Shown one piece after another: positions 39,101 to 48,709 of a stretch of 64,000 nucleotides of DNA. Source of the DNA: Prosapia bicincta (Eukaryota; Arthropoda; Insecta; Hemiptera; Cercopidae); the NCBI GenBank assembly GCA_036971475.1, contig JBAIZL010000002.1, forward strand, positions 19,807,067-19,871,066, read 5' to 3'. How positions within the stretch are numbered: the first letter of the stretch is position 1; every line of letters begins with the position of its first letter. Under the pieces are notes generated by a model that was not told the DNA's origin, searched no databases, and saw only the letters and a program-made list of their open reading frames with translations. The position numbers and the translations under genes are program-made.

Positions 39101-41781
39101 TGGAATAATCCCCTTTTAATAGATTTAGCATTACGAATTGTATACTTTATTCTCAACACAAGTAGTGTGTTTAAAAAAAAATTACTGTGCCTTAAAACAA
39201 TCCCTGGAAAATTAAACACATTACGAGTACTAAAATATATTGAGTACAGTAATTTTCATAATATATACTTATAGTTTATAAAGAACTGGGGTCCTAGCAA
39301 GAGTAAGGAAAGTGCAAGAGCATTGATTAAGGGAAGAACAGCGATAGGGTAACTAATAGAGTCTGATAAATATGATGGTGTATAATTTTTAAAATTTCAG
39401 TTTACAAGATGCAAAACAGGCTGTATATGAGGATTTAAAAAATCGATACCTTTAAACGTGCTTTTAGCACAAAACCGGATGTAGTTGGCTGTAATTTCAA
39501 TCCCATTATGGAACATAAAATATCATTGCCACGTTGTGTTTTCTCTTGTGTCGTTTTTTTATTTTCTTGTTTTTTAAATAGACTTTGTATTAGTCTTATT
39601 GTGAATGATATGTGCTTATTTTTGTAGAGTTATTTGGTTTTCTGTTAATGTAAACCAATCATATAAGTTACAAGTGATTTTGAGTGTTCTAGTATCAATA
39701 ACCACCTTTTCGATTTTGAAAAATAATATCCTCTATTTCGTCCACTTTTGCATTTCACATATTTTATGTTATTTTGAACTTTCAGCTCTTCCTGGATATT
39801 TTTCGAAAACAGTCGCTATCCGGGACTTTTTCTTACCGTATAGCAAAAATTGTAAGAACCACTACATAACAATTTAAAATTTCTGTCTCATTTTTTTTCA
39901 AGAAATATGTTTGTTATATTTAGTGTGTCTTTTTAGCTTGCTTTATTATGACATTATTTTTATATCTTCTTTTTCTTTAAATAATTTTGTTGCCCCTCAG
40001 TCTAAACTTTCCCCAAAACATTTCCATAGAGGGGTTACTAAGTGACAGGGTCAAAAGTAGCCAATCATTAAATCATTAGGGTCGGTCCAAATTCTTTCTA
40101 TTTTTTTAAAATAATATCATAGATCATCATTTATTGCATGTTGTCGGTATAGCTTCTATTCGTATCTATGTCTGACTTGTTTACTGTATTTTTAGTTTTG
40201 TTTTATATTGTCTTGACTGTATTATACTCTACGCTTTGAGACTATTTAATATTTCGTTTAGTGCTATGCTACTGTAGTACCTTTTCTTAGTGTCTAGATT
40301 ATTTGTTGGGGTTCACTAAAGTATTAATACTCATTTGGTGTTGCGAATATCAGAAAATATAACTTACAAATATATGATAAATCAATAAATTCAGTCAACT
40401 GAAAATGAATGCTCATTTCTACTATACTCATTTGCATATATCTTACGAATATTTTTCGTTTCGGAGTGAATCCATTTTTAAAACTTAAATCATACTCTTA
40501 AATACTATTCAAGCTTTGAAAATGGAGACACTCCAAACGCTTAAACAGGGGAAAATATTGCAACGTTAGGAAAGGCAGAAAACTGTACCCAAATATATGC
40601 GAATGTTCATCATTAAAATAAAATTACGGGGGTTGCAATTTAGCTTGATAGAAACTAAATCTTAGGTCAGATTTGCCTCATTAATTCTTTCACTTATTCA
40701 ACAAATAACTGTCTTTACTTATAGCATGCACGTTTGTTTATTGTGCATTTATTCATAAATTAAACTGCATCTTATTATTTGAAGTTATTGCTTTCAATGT
40801 TTGAATACATTTAACTTCTCAGTATCGGGGGGAATAACAACCCCTTCGAGGGGTTGCAACATTTGGAGACTTTAACGCTGGTTTTTAATATGCCTACCAT
40901 TTTAATTTCCCGAACCAACCTCATCAAAGTTTATGCTAACACAATGATTTTTTTGTTATTATTGGTTACTTATTCAGAAAGCACAGATAAACAATATTTA
41001 TTTGCAAAAATATTTCAGAATCGTTCAAGACTGTGCCTTGAACACAAACTTCATGCACGAACTAACTACCAGAGCATGACTGATACCTCGTTCCTGAATA
41101 TATTTCTAAAGAAACATGTTTCTGACACAAGTTTAAAACTTTTACTTGAAACGTTTTCAACTTCATTCTAACTGTTTAAAATAAATCTAAACGTCTTATA
41201 TAATCCACACCCTGGGGAGAATGAAAACCTTTACAAAATGAATTTATTTTACAATATTAAATTTCTAAGAAAATAATTAAACTCAATGAATTAGATATGG
41301 ATTCAAATTAAGAACAACACGCTGTGTTGATCTTGCGAGCAAATATGGTCCCATCTACTATTCATCATTTAAGAATTGAAAATGTTATGTTTAAACTTAC
41401 AAACATCCTTCGAGTTTTACAGAATGAATCTGAACGGGAGTTTAGAATTACTCACACACAGATTGCATAAATCTACTCACTTTTAATGTACATAACTCGT
41501 CTTGGAAAATAATACGGTTCTTTAAACCCCCCTAGAGTGGTTAGGTCGAGAACTGATTGAGTGATTTATTAGGTTAGGTTTGAAGAGTGATTTATTAAAG
41601 TAAAAAATGTATACTATAAAACATTGATTAATTCACGAATCTAGTATAAATTTTGTACCAATAATTTTTCAATTGTTCGAAAACTAAAAAACTTAATATC
41701 TGTATGTGTTGATTCAAAACAAAATTAGAAAACAAATTCTAATGATAATAAAGGGAATACGGATAAGATTGGTAATATATA

Positions 41782-41842
<61 letters not shown>

Positions 41843-41921
41843 ATTATATAAATTATAATAAATAATTATTACGTATAATTATATTACTTATTAGCATTTA
41901 TTAATTATATATATACAAACA

Positions 41922-41974
<53 letters not shown>

Positions 41975-42122
41975 AATTATATAATTTATAATAATTAATT
42001 ATTACGTATAATTATATTACTTATTAGTATTTATTAATTTTATATATATATATAATATTAATTATATAATTTATAATAATTAATTATTACGTATAATTAT
42101 ATTACTTATTAGTATTTAATAA

Positions 42123-42171
<49 letters not shown>

Positions 42172-42573
42172 AACATATATATATATAATATTAATTATAT
42201 AATTTATAATAATTAATAATTACGTATAATTATATTACTTATTAGTATTTATTAACTATATATATATAAATATACAAACATATATATATATATATGATGA
42301 ATAGTTAATATCTGGAGTACATCCGTTCATTCTGCAGTTCATAAATTCGCAGTTCCGACGTTTCGCTAAAATCTCATCCAGCATTGACGAGGTGAACCCA
42401 ACAACAGTAGAAGGTCTCGCTCTTCTACTCTTGTTGGGTTCACCTCCTCAATGCTGGATGAGATTCTAGCGAAACGTCAGAACTGCGAATTTATGGACTG
42501 CAGAATGAACGGACGTACTCCAGATAGTAACTATTCATCATATTTTTACATACGTAAAGGAATACGTATCAGC

Positions 42574-42671
<98 letters not shown>

Positions 42672-43792
42672 AAAATATTAGACAAACTTACTTTATATTA
42701 CGTGTATAGATTTTGAATGAAACAAGTAAGATAGGGTTCTAATCCATCGTAATATTTCTATTCCTTTTTTTAGTTTTAGCTTATATAATCCATTGGCACT
42801 TACAAGGCCGTACCTAATTATTAAATTTATTTGTGTGTATTTATACATAATTTTCCCAACATGATGTTGTAATGTCTCATATTCTGAATTGTTTAATGCT
42901 TTTCACTCGTTTATTGTATTCTATTAATTTTATATTTACTTCTGTGAAAACTATAAATATTATGAAATACCTATCTTTATTCGTAAAAAGTATTTGTATA
43001 TATTTATATGTAATTTGGCGCCATTTATACGAGTAATACACAGTGTAATGATTATTTATGATAATAATAAATGTCTACTTTGGTCTGCAGTAAAAAAAAC
43101 TAGTTTTTGAAACGCTCCAAATGATGTAAGAAAGTAGCCTATATGTTAGTTGACACAGTCGTCTTTTTATCTAATATATCTGCCACTGTAAGTTTTGTTG
43201 TAGCCAAACTTTCGTTATATAATATTCATAATTGTTTGACGTCAAAACGTGACGTATTGTTTTAGGAAGATATATACATCTTTAGAAAGTTCGAAAATAA
43301 AAGTCTAAAGATTGAGGGAGTCGAGAATGGGGAAGAGAAGAAGATTGAAATAGTGGGTCTAATGATGTCGCTACAGGGCATTAAATCTGAGAGAATTTAA
43401 TGTTAGTATGAGGTATAGGCATGAACGCTTTCAAAAGTTTTTTTCAAAATCATACACCAATCTAAAGTTATGGTATGATTGTAAAAACGACATTAAAAAG
43501 GACACAAGTGCAAGACATAAAACATACCGTTTCTTAGAATACATTTAAGTGTTTATCAGTCTGCGTACGAGTTTTTTAAAATAAAATTAATGGGAAGTGG
43601 AACAGAACCAAAGCGTTTTAGCCTTTCTAACCATACATGTTTGTTACAGGGGAACACCCGGCGGCCATGCAACATGGCAACAGCAGCAGCGTCGCCGTGA
43701 CCAATCTAATTCCCACAGTACTAATAATCTTCTGCCACGTCGTCCATCACGTGACTCTCGCCCCCTCATCGTCGTCGGCCAACAACAGATGA
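36005..43792 (+). CDS. dpr: dpr-family two-Ig neuronal surface protein, 3' part of gene (four exons)
   Basis: Four exons (36005-36150, 36294-36504, 38667-38957, 43650-43792) join in one frame of 262 codons plus stop. They encode two Ig domains and a hydrophobic tail. Family knowledge: Dpr proteins sit on neuron surfaces, bind DIP Ig proteins, and guide synaptic partner choice. Hallmarks are the Ig1 words VSWIRKRDLHILTVG and YTNDQRF, Ig2 GSDINLTC and the GEHPAAMQHG linker. The SDINLTC and HPAAMQH forms resemble the dpr1-5 subgroup more than dpr6/8/9/10; this assignment is from memory of the family. The signal-peptide exon is not in view. Splice sites are all GT-AG, and phases (0, 1, 1) are consistent across joins. 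Confidence 0.93.
36151..36293 (+). other. dpr-like intron of 143 bp
   Basis: Short phase-0 intron, GTGAGT...TTGCAG, with a pyrimidine tract before the acceptor. It splits Ig1 just before VSWIRKRD. Confidence 0.9.
36294..36504 (+). CDS. dpr: dpr-like exon: second half of Ig1
   Basis: It runs from VSWIRKRDLHILTVG through TYTNDQRFQSL, DEWTLKV and RDSGTYECQVSTEPKIS to LNVV. It carries the Ig1 tryptophan (first codons) and second cysteine (YEC). The donor GTGAGC follows at 36505; one base is left over (phase 1). Confidence 0.95.
36505..38666 (+). other. dpr-like intron of 2.16 kb
   Basis: Phase-1 intron between the Ig domains, ending ATTTGCAG. Short frames inside (for example 37040-37282 minus) are AT-driven. 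No nested gene was seen. Confidence 0.85.
38667..38957 (+). CDS. dpr: dpr-like exon: complete Ig2
   Basis: It encodes Ig2 from SKAKIVGNSELYLKSGSD through NLTC (first cysteine), IYWYRGA (tryptophan), GGISVVTEK, TSRLLIARA and DSGNYTC (second cysteine) to MVHVLNG. N-glycosylation sites NLT, NYS and NYT are present. The donor GTGAGT begins at 38958; phase 1 at both ends makes the domain a symmetric exon. The exon is GC-rich compared with its introns. Confidence 0.95.
41776..42290. repeat. TA microsatellites with four copies of a ~60-bp AT block
   Basis: The block TTATAATAATTAATTATTAC continuing into GTATAATTATATTACTTATT recurs at about 41846, 41978, 42060 and 42190. The copies are separated by TA runs of varying length (41786-41839, 41927-41970, 42125-42169). 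The whole behaves as a 70-135 bp tandem repeat with expanding TA spacers. Confidence 0.88.
42295..42540. mobile_element. foldback element C with ~119-bp arms
   Basis: Arms 42295-42413 and 42422-42540 are inverted copies with a handful of mismatches around an 8-base loop. The ends are TGATGAATAG. Near the loop each arm holds a GCTGGATGAGA...TAGC hairpin followed by GAAACGTC, the layout of the hammerhead-like motifs in the other foldbacks but with a diverged core. It is flanked by long TA runs on both sides. It lies in a dpr-like intron. Confidence 0.9.
42437..42486 (+). ncRNA. degenerate hammerhead-like motif, foldback C
   Basis: Stem II GCTGGA with TTCTAGC-side pairing, then GAA, a minimal stem III ACGT, and C at the cleavage position. 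In the left arm (read on the minus strand) a bulged stem I GTTC..C/GGAAC can be drawn. The 7-base core is TCCTCAA rather than CUGANGA, so activity is unlikely. Confidence 0.3.
42577..42667. repeat. TA microsatellite
   Basis: About 45 TA units immediately after foldback C. Confidence 0.97.
43650..43792 (+). CDS. dpr: dpr-like terminal exon: linker and hydrophobic C-terminal tail
   Basis: It encodes the family linker GEHPAAMQHG, an NSSS glycosylation site, and a hydrophobic run LIPTVLIIFCHVV, then a short Ser/Ala tail ending at TGA 43790-43792. Dpr proteins are typically held to the membrane by a GPI anchor or a short C-terminal segment; the hydrophobic run here fits either. A possible poly(A) signal AATAAA is at 44206-44211, giving a 3' UTR of about 0.4 kb. 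Confidence 0.9.
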
Positions 43793-44205
43793 TGTTACGG
43801 CATTTCCTAAATACACAACTCTCTGAAAACGTATAGACTGCTGTTTTGTACATTGGGTTATATCGGTGTAGAGGTTTTATATATAACGAACATTTAGTGG
43901 TGATAGATTAGATAAAATTGCCTGTGAAATAGTGTAAATATTAGAAAGATATTTATAAAAAAAACATATTTTCAAATATTGTATAAAGACAAACTTCCTC
44001 TACTGAACAGATATACCTTATCAGTGTAATATTGAAATTAACGATTTTAATTGAATTTATTTAAAGTTTATTACTGTTAAGAATATCATTTGTCAGTTAA
44101 TTACGATTTTATGTACAGGTTAAATGTTTCCTATTTGTTTAGAGTTTACGATGTGTTGTATAAAAAATAATATTTCTAAAATTATTTTATTTGTTATCCT
44201 TGAAA

Positions 44206-44211
44206 AATAAA
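44206..44211 (+). terminator. candidate poly(A) signal of the dpr-like gene
   Basis: An AATAAA hexamer about 415 bases after the stop codon, followed by an A-rich then T/G-containing stretch. Other AT-rich hexamers nearby make it a candidate only. Confidence 0.4.
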
Positions 44212-44776
44212 TGGAAAAGAATAAAAAAAGAGTAAGTGGTATTAGCAGCAAATTCGCCCATTCTTCACAACTATTTGGTCATTAATAATATCAAGAAAAT
44301 TTAGCTCCCTTGAACGCTCCGTATACTACAGAATCATACGCTGGGCTCTTAATACTTCTCTAAAAATTTGCCCTGAGTAAGCATATTCAATTTATTTCTT
44401 AAAATGGATAATATATTTTATTAATCAAAGAGGAGATGACCACTTTGAAAAATAAACTGAAAAGTTCGGGGATTTTAAACATAATATTAATAAGTTAAAT
44501 TATGAAGTCAGAAGGTAATTAAGTAATCCAAAAATGGTGTAAGATTGTGGTGGTTGAAAATAATTTCTTTCGCTAACTAAACCTTTTTAAATCCTGGGTA
44601 ATTGAAGCTGAATATCGTTTCTCGGTGTGCATAAAATAAACATGAAGGACGAAACAGATTTTCGACAGAATTTACCCAGAGCTAACGACACCTTCAAGCC
44701 AATATTTAGCCCCATTTATATAAGAATTGTAATGAAGATATCCCCCAGTTGATTAATTTCAGCTGGTCTACCTAAT
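44212..44776. other. AT-rich DNA, nothing recognised
   Basis: No gene or clear repeat. Confidence 0.6.
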
Positions 44777-44953
<177 letters not shown>

Positions 44954-45044
44954 AAAATTGTATAATAATACCTACATTTATTTTTATCATAATTAGTTAT
45001 AACACAGTTTCGTAACTATATGAAGCAACTGTGTCGTAATGTTT

Positions 45045-45145
45045 ATTTTTAAATAAATAAAACCTCTAAACCACAAATAACATTTTATTTAAACCTTATG
45101 TACATTTCGTTTGCCCAGCAATCATCTTCAGAGGTATTTAAAAAA
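45045..45145 (-). repeat. solo copy of the foldback-B arm family
   Basis: On the minus strand it reads CCTCTGAAGATGATTG, then GAAATGTACATAAGG, then AACCTCTAAACC-type ends complementary to the foldback B arm (AACCTCTTAACCACAAA). There is no inverted partner nearby. Confidence 0.7.
45092..45137 (-). ncRNA. hammerhead-like motif, solo arm copy
   Basis: Minus strand: core CTGAAGA (45131-45125), extra U, stem II with TTGC/GCAA plus a closing G-C and one A-A mismatch, GAA at 45108-45106, palindromic stem III ATGTACAT, cleavage A at 45097, and stem I CCT (45134-45132) with AGG (45096-45094). All core bases fit the family. Confidence 0.55.
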
Positions 45146-45669
45146 TACAACAGTTTCGTAGATATTTGAAAGCCCAATTTAATATTTTGAGTAGATTTAT
45201 TGCTTCAATATATAAAATGAAATACGTCTATAATGGCATGTGCTAATTGCATTTTATATTTTCATTGAAATGCTCATTGTTTATTTTATCCTCAGCAATT
45301 ATTTTTGAATTTTAAATCGGACTACATAAATCGATTATGATACCTTTGTCAGTTTGTATTAGGCTTTTTTAACTTTAGGATTTTAATAAATATTCTATTA
45401 GGAAAAGGAAAAGGCTATAACAGAACAGAAAAGATATAAATGTTATCTGAGAAAGAAACTCAGGTGTGGAATACCAAAGAACAAAACTATCAGTAACCCA
45501 GGGCACGCGGAACGAGGTAAAACCTGAGAGGAATAGATATTGTAAAAGTCCAGTTAGTAGAGGAGTATTAAAAATCTCTACAGCGGAAAATACTATTTTT
45601 AGACATGATAATTTGCCATTATAAAAAATATTAAGTTATATCGCTGGGTCTTGTTTTTTTTTTAAATAT
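45146..45669. other. AT-rich DNA, nothing recognised
   Basis: No gene or unit repeat. Confidence 0.55.
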
Positions 45670-45684
45670 CTCCTAAGCCAAACA

Positions 45685-45734
<50 letters not shown>

Positions 45735-46420
45735 CAAATTGGTATATGGTATACATTTTTACATCCAAAATCGAGTAAGTCATATAAAGATACTCTTTTA
45801 AAGAATTCTTTATTTTTATACAAAATATTTATCAAGGTCATAATTATTTGAACAAATTTTATAACTATTTTTTGAAGAATTTAGCGTAGAAATACTTGGT
45901 GTTTACAGTTTTTTGGTTTTATCATTCGTTTTTTATTTGTTCACTTTTAAACGTAATACGTGTCTCATGACAATAGCAGATATACCCGAGGCTCCTAAGC
46001 CCAACATGATATATTACTCAAATTGTTATATGTTATACATCTTTACATCCTAAATCGAGTAAGGTATATAAAGACACTATTTTAAAGTATTCTTTATTTT
46101 CAGCAAAAATGTATCAAGGTTATGTCATGATTTTTCGAAAATTAATTGGAACAAATGTTTATTTTATTACTTCTTTTTACGCAGAATTTAGCGTAATTTA
46201 ACGTGCTCTTACCGTTATTTTGGTAATATCATTCGTTCTCTATTTATTCACTTTTATACATAATACGTGTCTTATGACAATAGCAGTTAAACTCGTATAT
46301 CTCGTAAGTCCAACATGATATATTACTCAAATTGTTATAGGTTATACATTTTTACATCCTAAATCGAGGAAGGTATATAAGAATACTCTCTTAAAGAATT
46401 CTTTATTTTCACCAACATCA
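45670..46420. repeat. ~310-bp tandem repeat, two and a half copies
   Basis: Copies start CTCCTAAGCC at 45670, CTCCTAAGCCC at 45992 and CTCGTAAGTCC at 46301 (spacing 322 and 309). Shared blocks are AACATGATATAT, TACATCCTAAATCGAG and ACGTGTCTCATGACAATAGC. The first copy contains a TA expansion at 45686-45731, which accounts for its extra length. Confidence 0.92.
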
Positions 46421-47390
46421 GATAAAGATGTTCGACTCTTCTTGTTGAAGATTGAAGATAAAAGATTGAAGACTATGATTAAATCCTTAAACCGGTTTCC
46501 CTCACCTTGTATACTGAATAGAGCGGTTTGCCGCACTTTGTGGGTAAAGTATATAACGAGATTTTCCTTCAGATTTAAAAAAAATTCCATAAAGAAATTT
46601 TTTCATCTTGTACGACAAATTTATATATTTATAGAGAATGTAAAATCTTTCCATCTATTTATATATAATCTGTTGAAATTATTTTAAAATGCTTTATTAT
46701 AAGTTTATGCCTGCCTAAATTTTAGCACTAAGCTTACAAAATTATTAAACCTAAAAAATACACCAACCTAAAACCCGAGTATTTACATTCATCTAACAAA
46801 CCCTAAGTTAATTTCTACAGTTTTGTAATTGAATTCAAATGTAAAAACCTCCCGTGGGAGAGTGATGTGGAAAGGATAAAGAGAATGAGCGGGATTAAGT
46901 TAGTTTAATATATATTTCCCTGATGATTTGTAAAGGGGTAGAAATATAAGGGGGAAATTTATCTCTACCGTATTTCTTTACGTAGGCTATAGATTTAATT
47001 TATATGAACCACCGGAATATAATGTTATTGTTTAGAAATAACTTAGATTGGAGGGTGACCAAATATTAGTTGACTCAACCTCTGCCTCTTTATTGTTACA
47101 AGGTATTTATAACTGATAACGACGGCACTGTCAACGAAACGCGCTTAAGTGAATAAATTATTACTTGTAAGCCCCTAATAATTATTTAATTATAGTGGAT
47201 ATAATGTTAAATAATTATGGATGAATATTCTAATTCCATCCTTATGGTATTTATGTTGCTTACATCGTTTTATTATAAAACGCATACAAAGGATCAGATA
47301 TTAATTACAAAAGAGTCTCTGGGGTAAATAACTCATATATCTGTCATTGCTATACATATAATGATTTTCTTGAGCAACTGTGGCCTATGT
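46421..47390. other. non-coding DNA with one hammerhead-like remnant
   Basis: At 47113-47150 (+) CTGATAA, a short hairpin and AACGAAACGCGC resemble the motif family, with G8 changed to A. A block at 46845-46900 (CCTCCCGTGGGAGAGTGATG) resembles one at 48260-48310, so both may be parts of one element around the nested foldback. No gene was seen. Confidence 0.35.
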
Positions 47391-47440
47391 TATAATAATT
47401 TAAATAATAAACCCAATAATCACAAATTAACTTTATTTAT

Positions 47441-47488
47441 TCACCTGAAGTACATTTCAGTGACAAGGTAACCATCTTCAGAACAAAA
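47441..47488 (-). ncRNA. hammerhead-like motif, left arm of foldback D
   Basis: Minus strand: core CTGAAGA (47481-47475), extra U, stem II GGTTAC/GTCACT with one mismatch, GAA, ATGTACTT in place of the palindrome, cleavage C. Stem I is weak. The right arm (48095-48137) has lost the core (TTCGAAAA) but keeps GGTTACCTTGTAAC, GAA and ATGTACATC. Confidence 0.4.
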
Positions 47489-47502
47489 ATTTTAATTTAA
47501 AA

Positions 47503-47503
47503 C

Positions 47504-47557
<54 letters not shown>
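47503..47557. repeat. TA microsatellite
   Basis: About 27 TA units between the outer and inner foldback arms. Confidence 0.95.
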
Positions 47558-47559
<2 letters not shown>

Positions 47560-47668
47560 TTGATATTTAACTTTATCCATTGTTTTTCCGTTGCACTGAC
47601 TTTATGAAGTTAATATATTACTATTGTAAGTAATTTTATCCACCATTAAGTGCAATAATTTTACCTTG

Positions 47669-47712
47669 AGTGATGAGGCACCTTTCGGTCAATTGACCAT
47701 TGTCGAATCACT
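47669..47712 (-). ncRNA. hammerhead-like motif, left arm of foldback E
   Basis: Inverted copy of 47733-47776 with one change in the core (TCGACAA instead of TTGACAA). Stem I AGTGAT/ATCACT, stem II GGTCAATTGACC and stem III AGGTGCCT are kept. Confidence 0.45.
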
Positions 47713-47732
47713 ATCTACAACAGAAAAACATC

Positions 47733-47776
47733 AGTGATTTGACAATGGTCAATTGACCGAAAGGTGCCTCATCACT
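47733..47776 (+). ncRNA. hammerhead-like motif, right arm of foldback E
   Basis: Stem I AGTGAT (47733-47738) pairs perfectly with ATCACT (47771-47776). Core TTGACAA (47739-47745) differs from CUGANGA at C3 and G8. Extra U at 47746. Stem II GGTCAATTGACC (47747-47758). GAA at 47759-47761. Stem III AGGTGCCT at 47762-47769. Cleavage C at 47770. The architecture is complete although two catalytic core bases have changed, so this copy is likely inactive but clearly derived. Confidence 0.5.
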
Positions 47777-47836
47777 CAAGGTAAAATTATTGCACTTAAT
47801 GGTGGATAAAATTACTTACAATAGTAATATATTAAC

Positions 47837-47894
<58 letters not shown>

Positions 47895-48190
47895 AAACAT
47901 ACATATATAATATATGTTTATTTTATTATTATTAAATTTAATATATATATATTATTTTTATATATATATAATATATTAGAAATATATTATAATTTATTTT
48001 ATTTATTATAATATATATAATATTAACCTCAACATTTTTTCCCTATATATATGTTTTTTATATATACGTTTTAATTAAATTAATTTTTTTTCAGTACTTC
48101 GAAAAATGGTTACCTTGTAACTGAAATGTACATCAGGTGAATAAATAAAGTTAATTTGTAGTTATTGGGTTTATTATTTAAAATATTATT

Positions 48191-48674
48191 GCTATACATG
48201 TTGAAATTTCAGTGTAAAATATAAGAAAAACTTTGTCAAAACATTAGAACCTGCGTTTCGTAAAATATCCCGCGGGCGATGTGGGGAGGGAAAAGCAGAA
48301 GGTGTAATGTCTTCAGTTGTATGACTAAAGATACCATTAAAAAAATATATAGCTGTTCGTACAAAGGTCTGGAAACTTTGGATGACTTTTACTTAACTGT
48401 TGCGGTACTGAGGTTCTCCTTCCAAACATGTTAAATAATGTCCCCTTATGATAACACAAAGTTTTATAACTATATGGGAGTGACGAAGATGTTTATGATA
48501 ATAGTGTAACTGTGTAACTATATCCTAGCTAAGATAGTAATTCTTTGTAGACGTCTAAATGCATGGAACTATTTTAGTCTAAATCCCCCCCCCCCCGAAT
48601 GCCTCTTTACCCCCTGGATCCTTTCTAATCACACAATCCGTCAACCTCTCAGTGTACCGACCCTGCCGTACTTC

Positions 48675-48709
<35 letters not shown>

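Larger units (their letters stand above)
38958..43649 (+). other. dpr-like intron of 4.69 kb, repeat-laden
   Basis: Phase-1 intron holding the TA/TAATTATTACG tandem block and foldback C. A 105-codon frame at 40854-41171 (+) has an internal hydrophobic run but no recognised family; it is probably chance. The acceptor is TTGTTACAG. Confidence 0.85.
47604..47841. mobile_element. foldback element E with 109-bp arms
   Basis: Arms 47604-47712 and 47733-47841 are inverted copies with at most a few mismatches around a 20-base loop. The ends are ATGAAGTTAATAT. There is no open frame. Each arm carries a hammerhead-like motif in which stem I, II and III can all be drawn. A TA run starts exactly at the right end. 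Confidence 0.93.
47391..48190. mobile_element. outer foldback D (arms of foldback-B family) enclosing foldback E
   Basis: Left arm about 47394-47510 and right arm about 48062-48186 are diverged inverted copies (AATAATAAACCCAATAA, ACTTTATTTATTCACCTGA, ACATTTCAG..ACAAGGTAACCAT). The arms belong to the foldback-B family by their GGTTACCTTGT..ACTGAAATGTAC core. The interior contains TA runs and the independent foldback E, so one foldback sits inside another. Confidence 0.85.

Noticed and set aside
40854..41171. 105-codon frame in the dpr-like intron as a nested gene
   Set aside because: AT-driven composition, no recognised domain, no promoter or splice context.
43644..43853. Frames at 43597-43836 (+) and 43644-43853 (-)
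   Set aside because: They are alternative-frame and antisense shadows of the dpr-like terminal exon.
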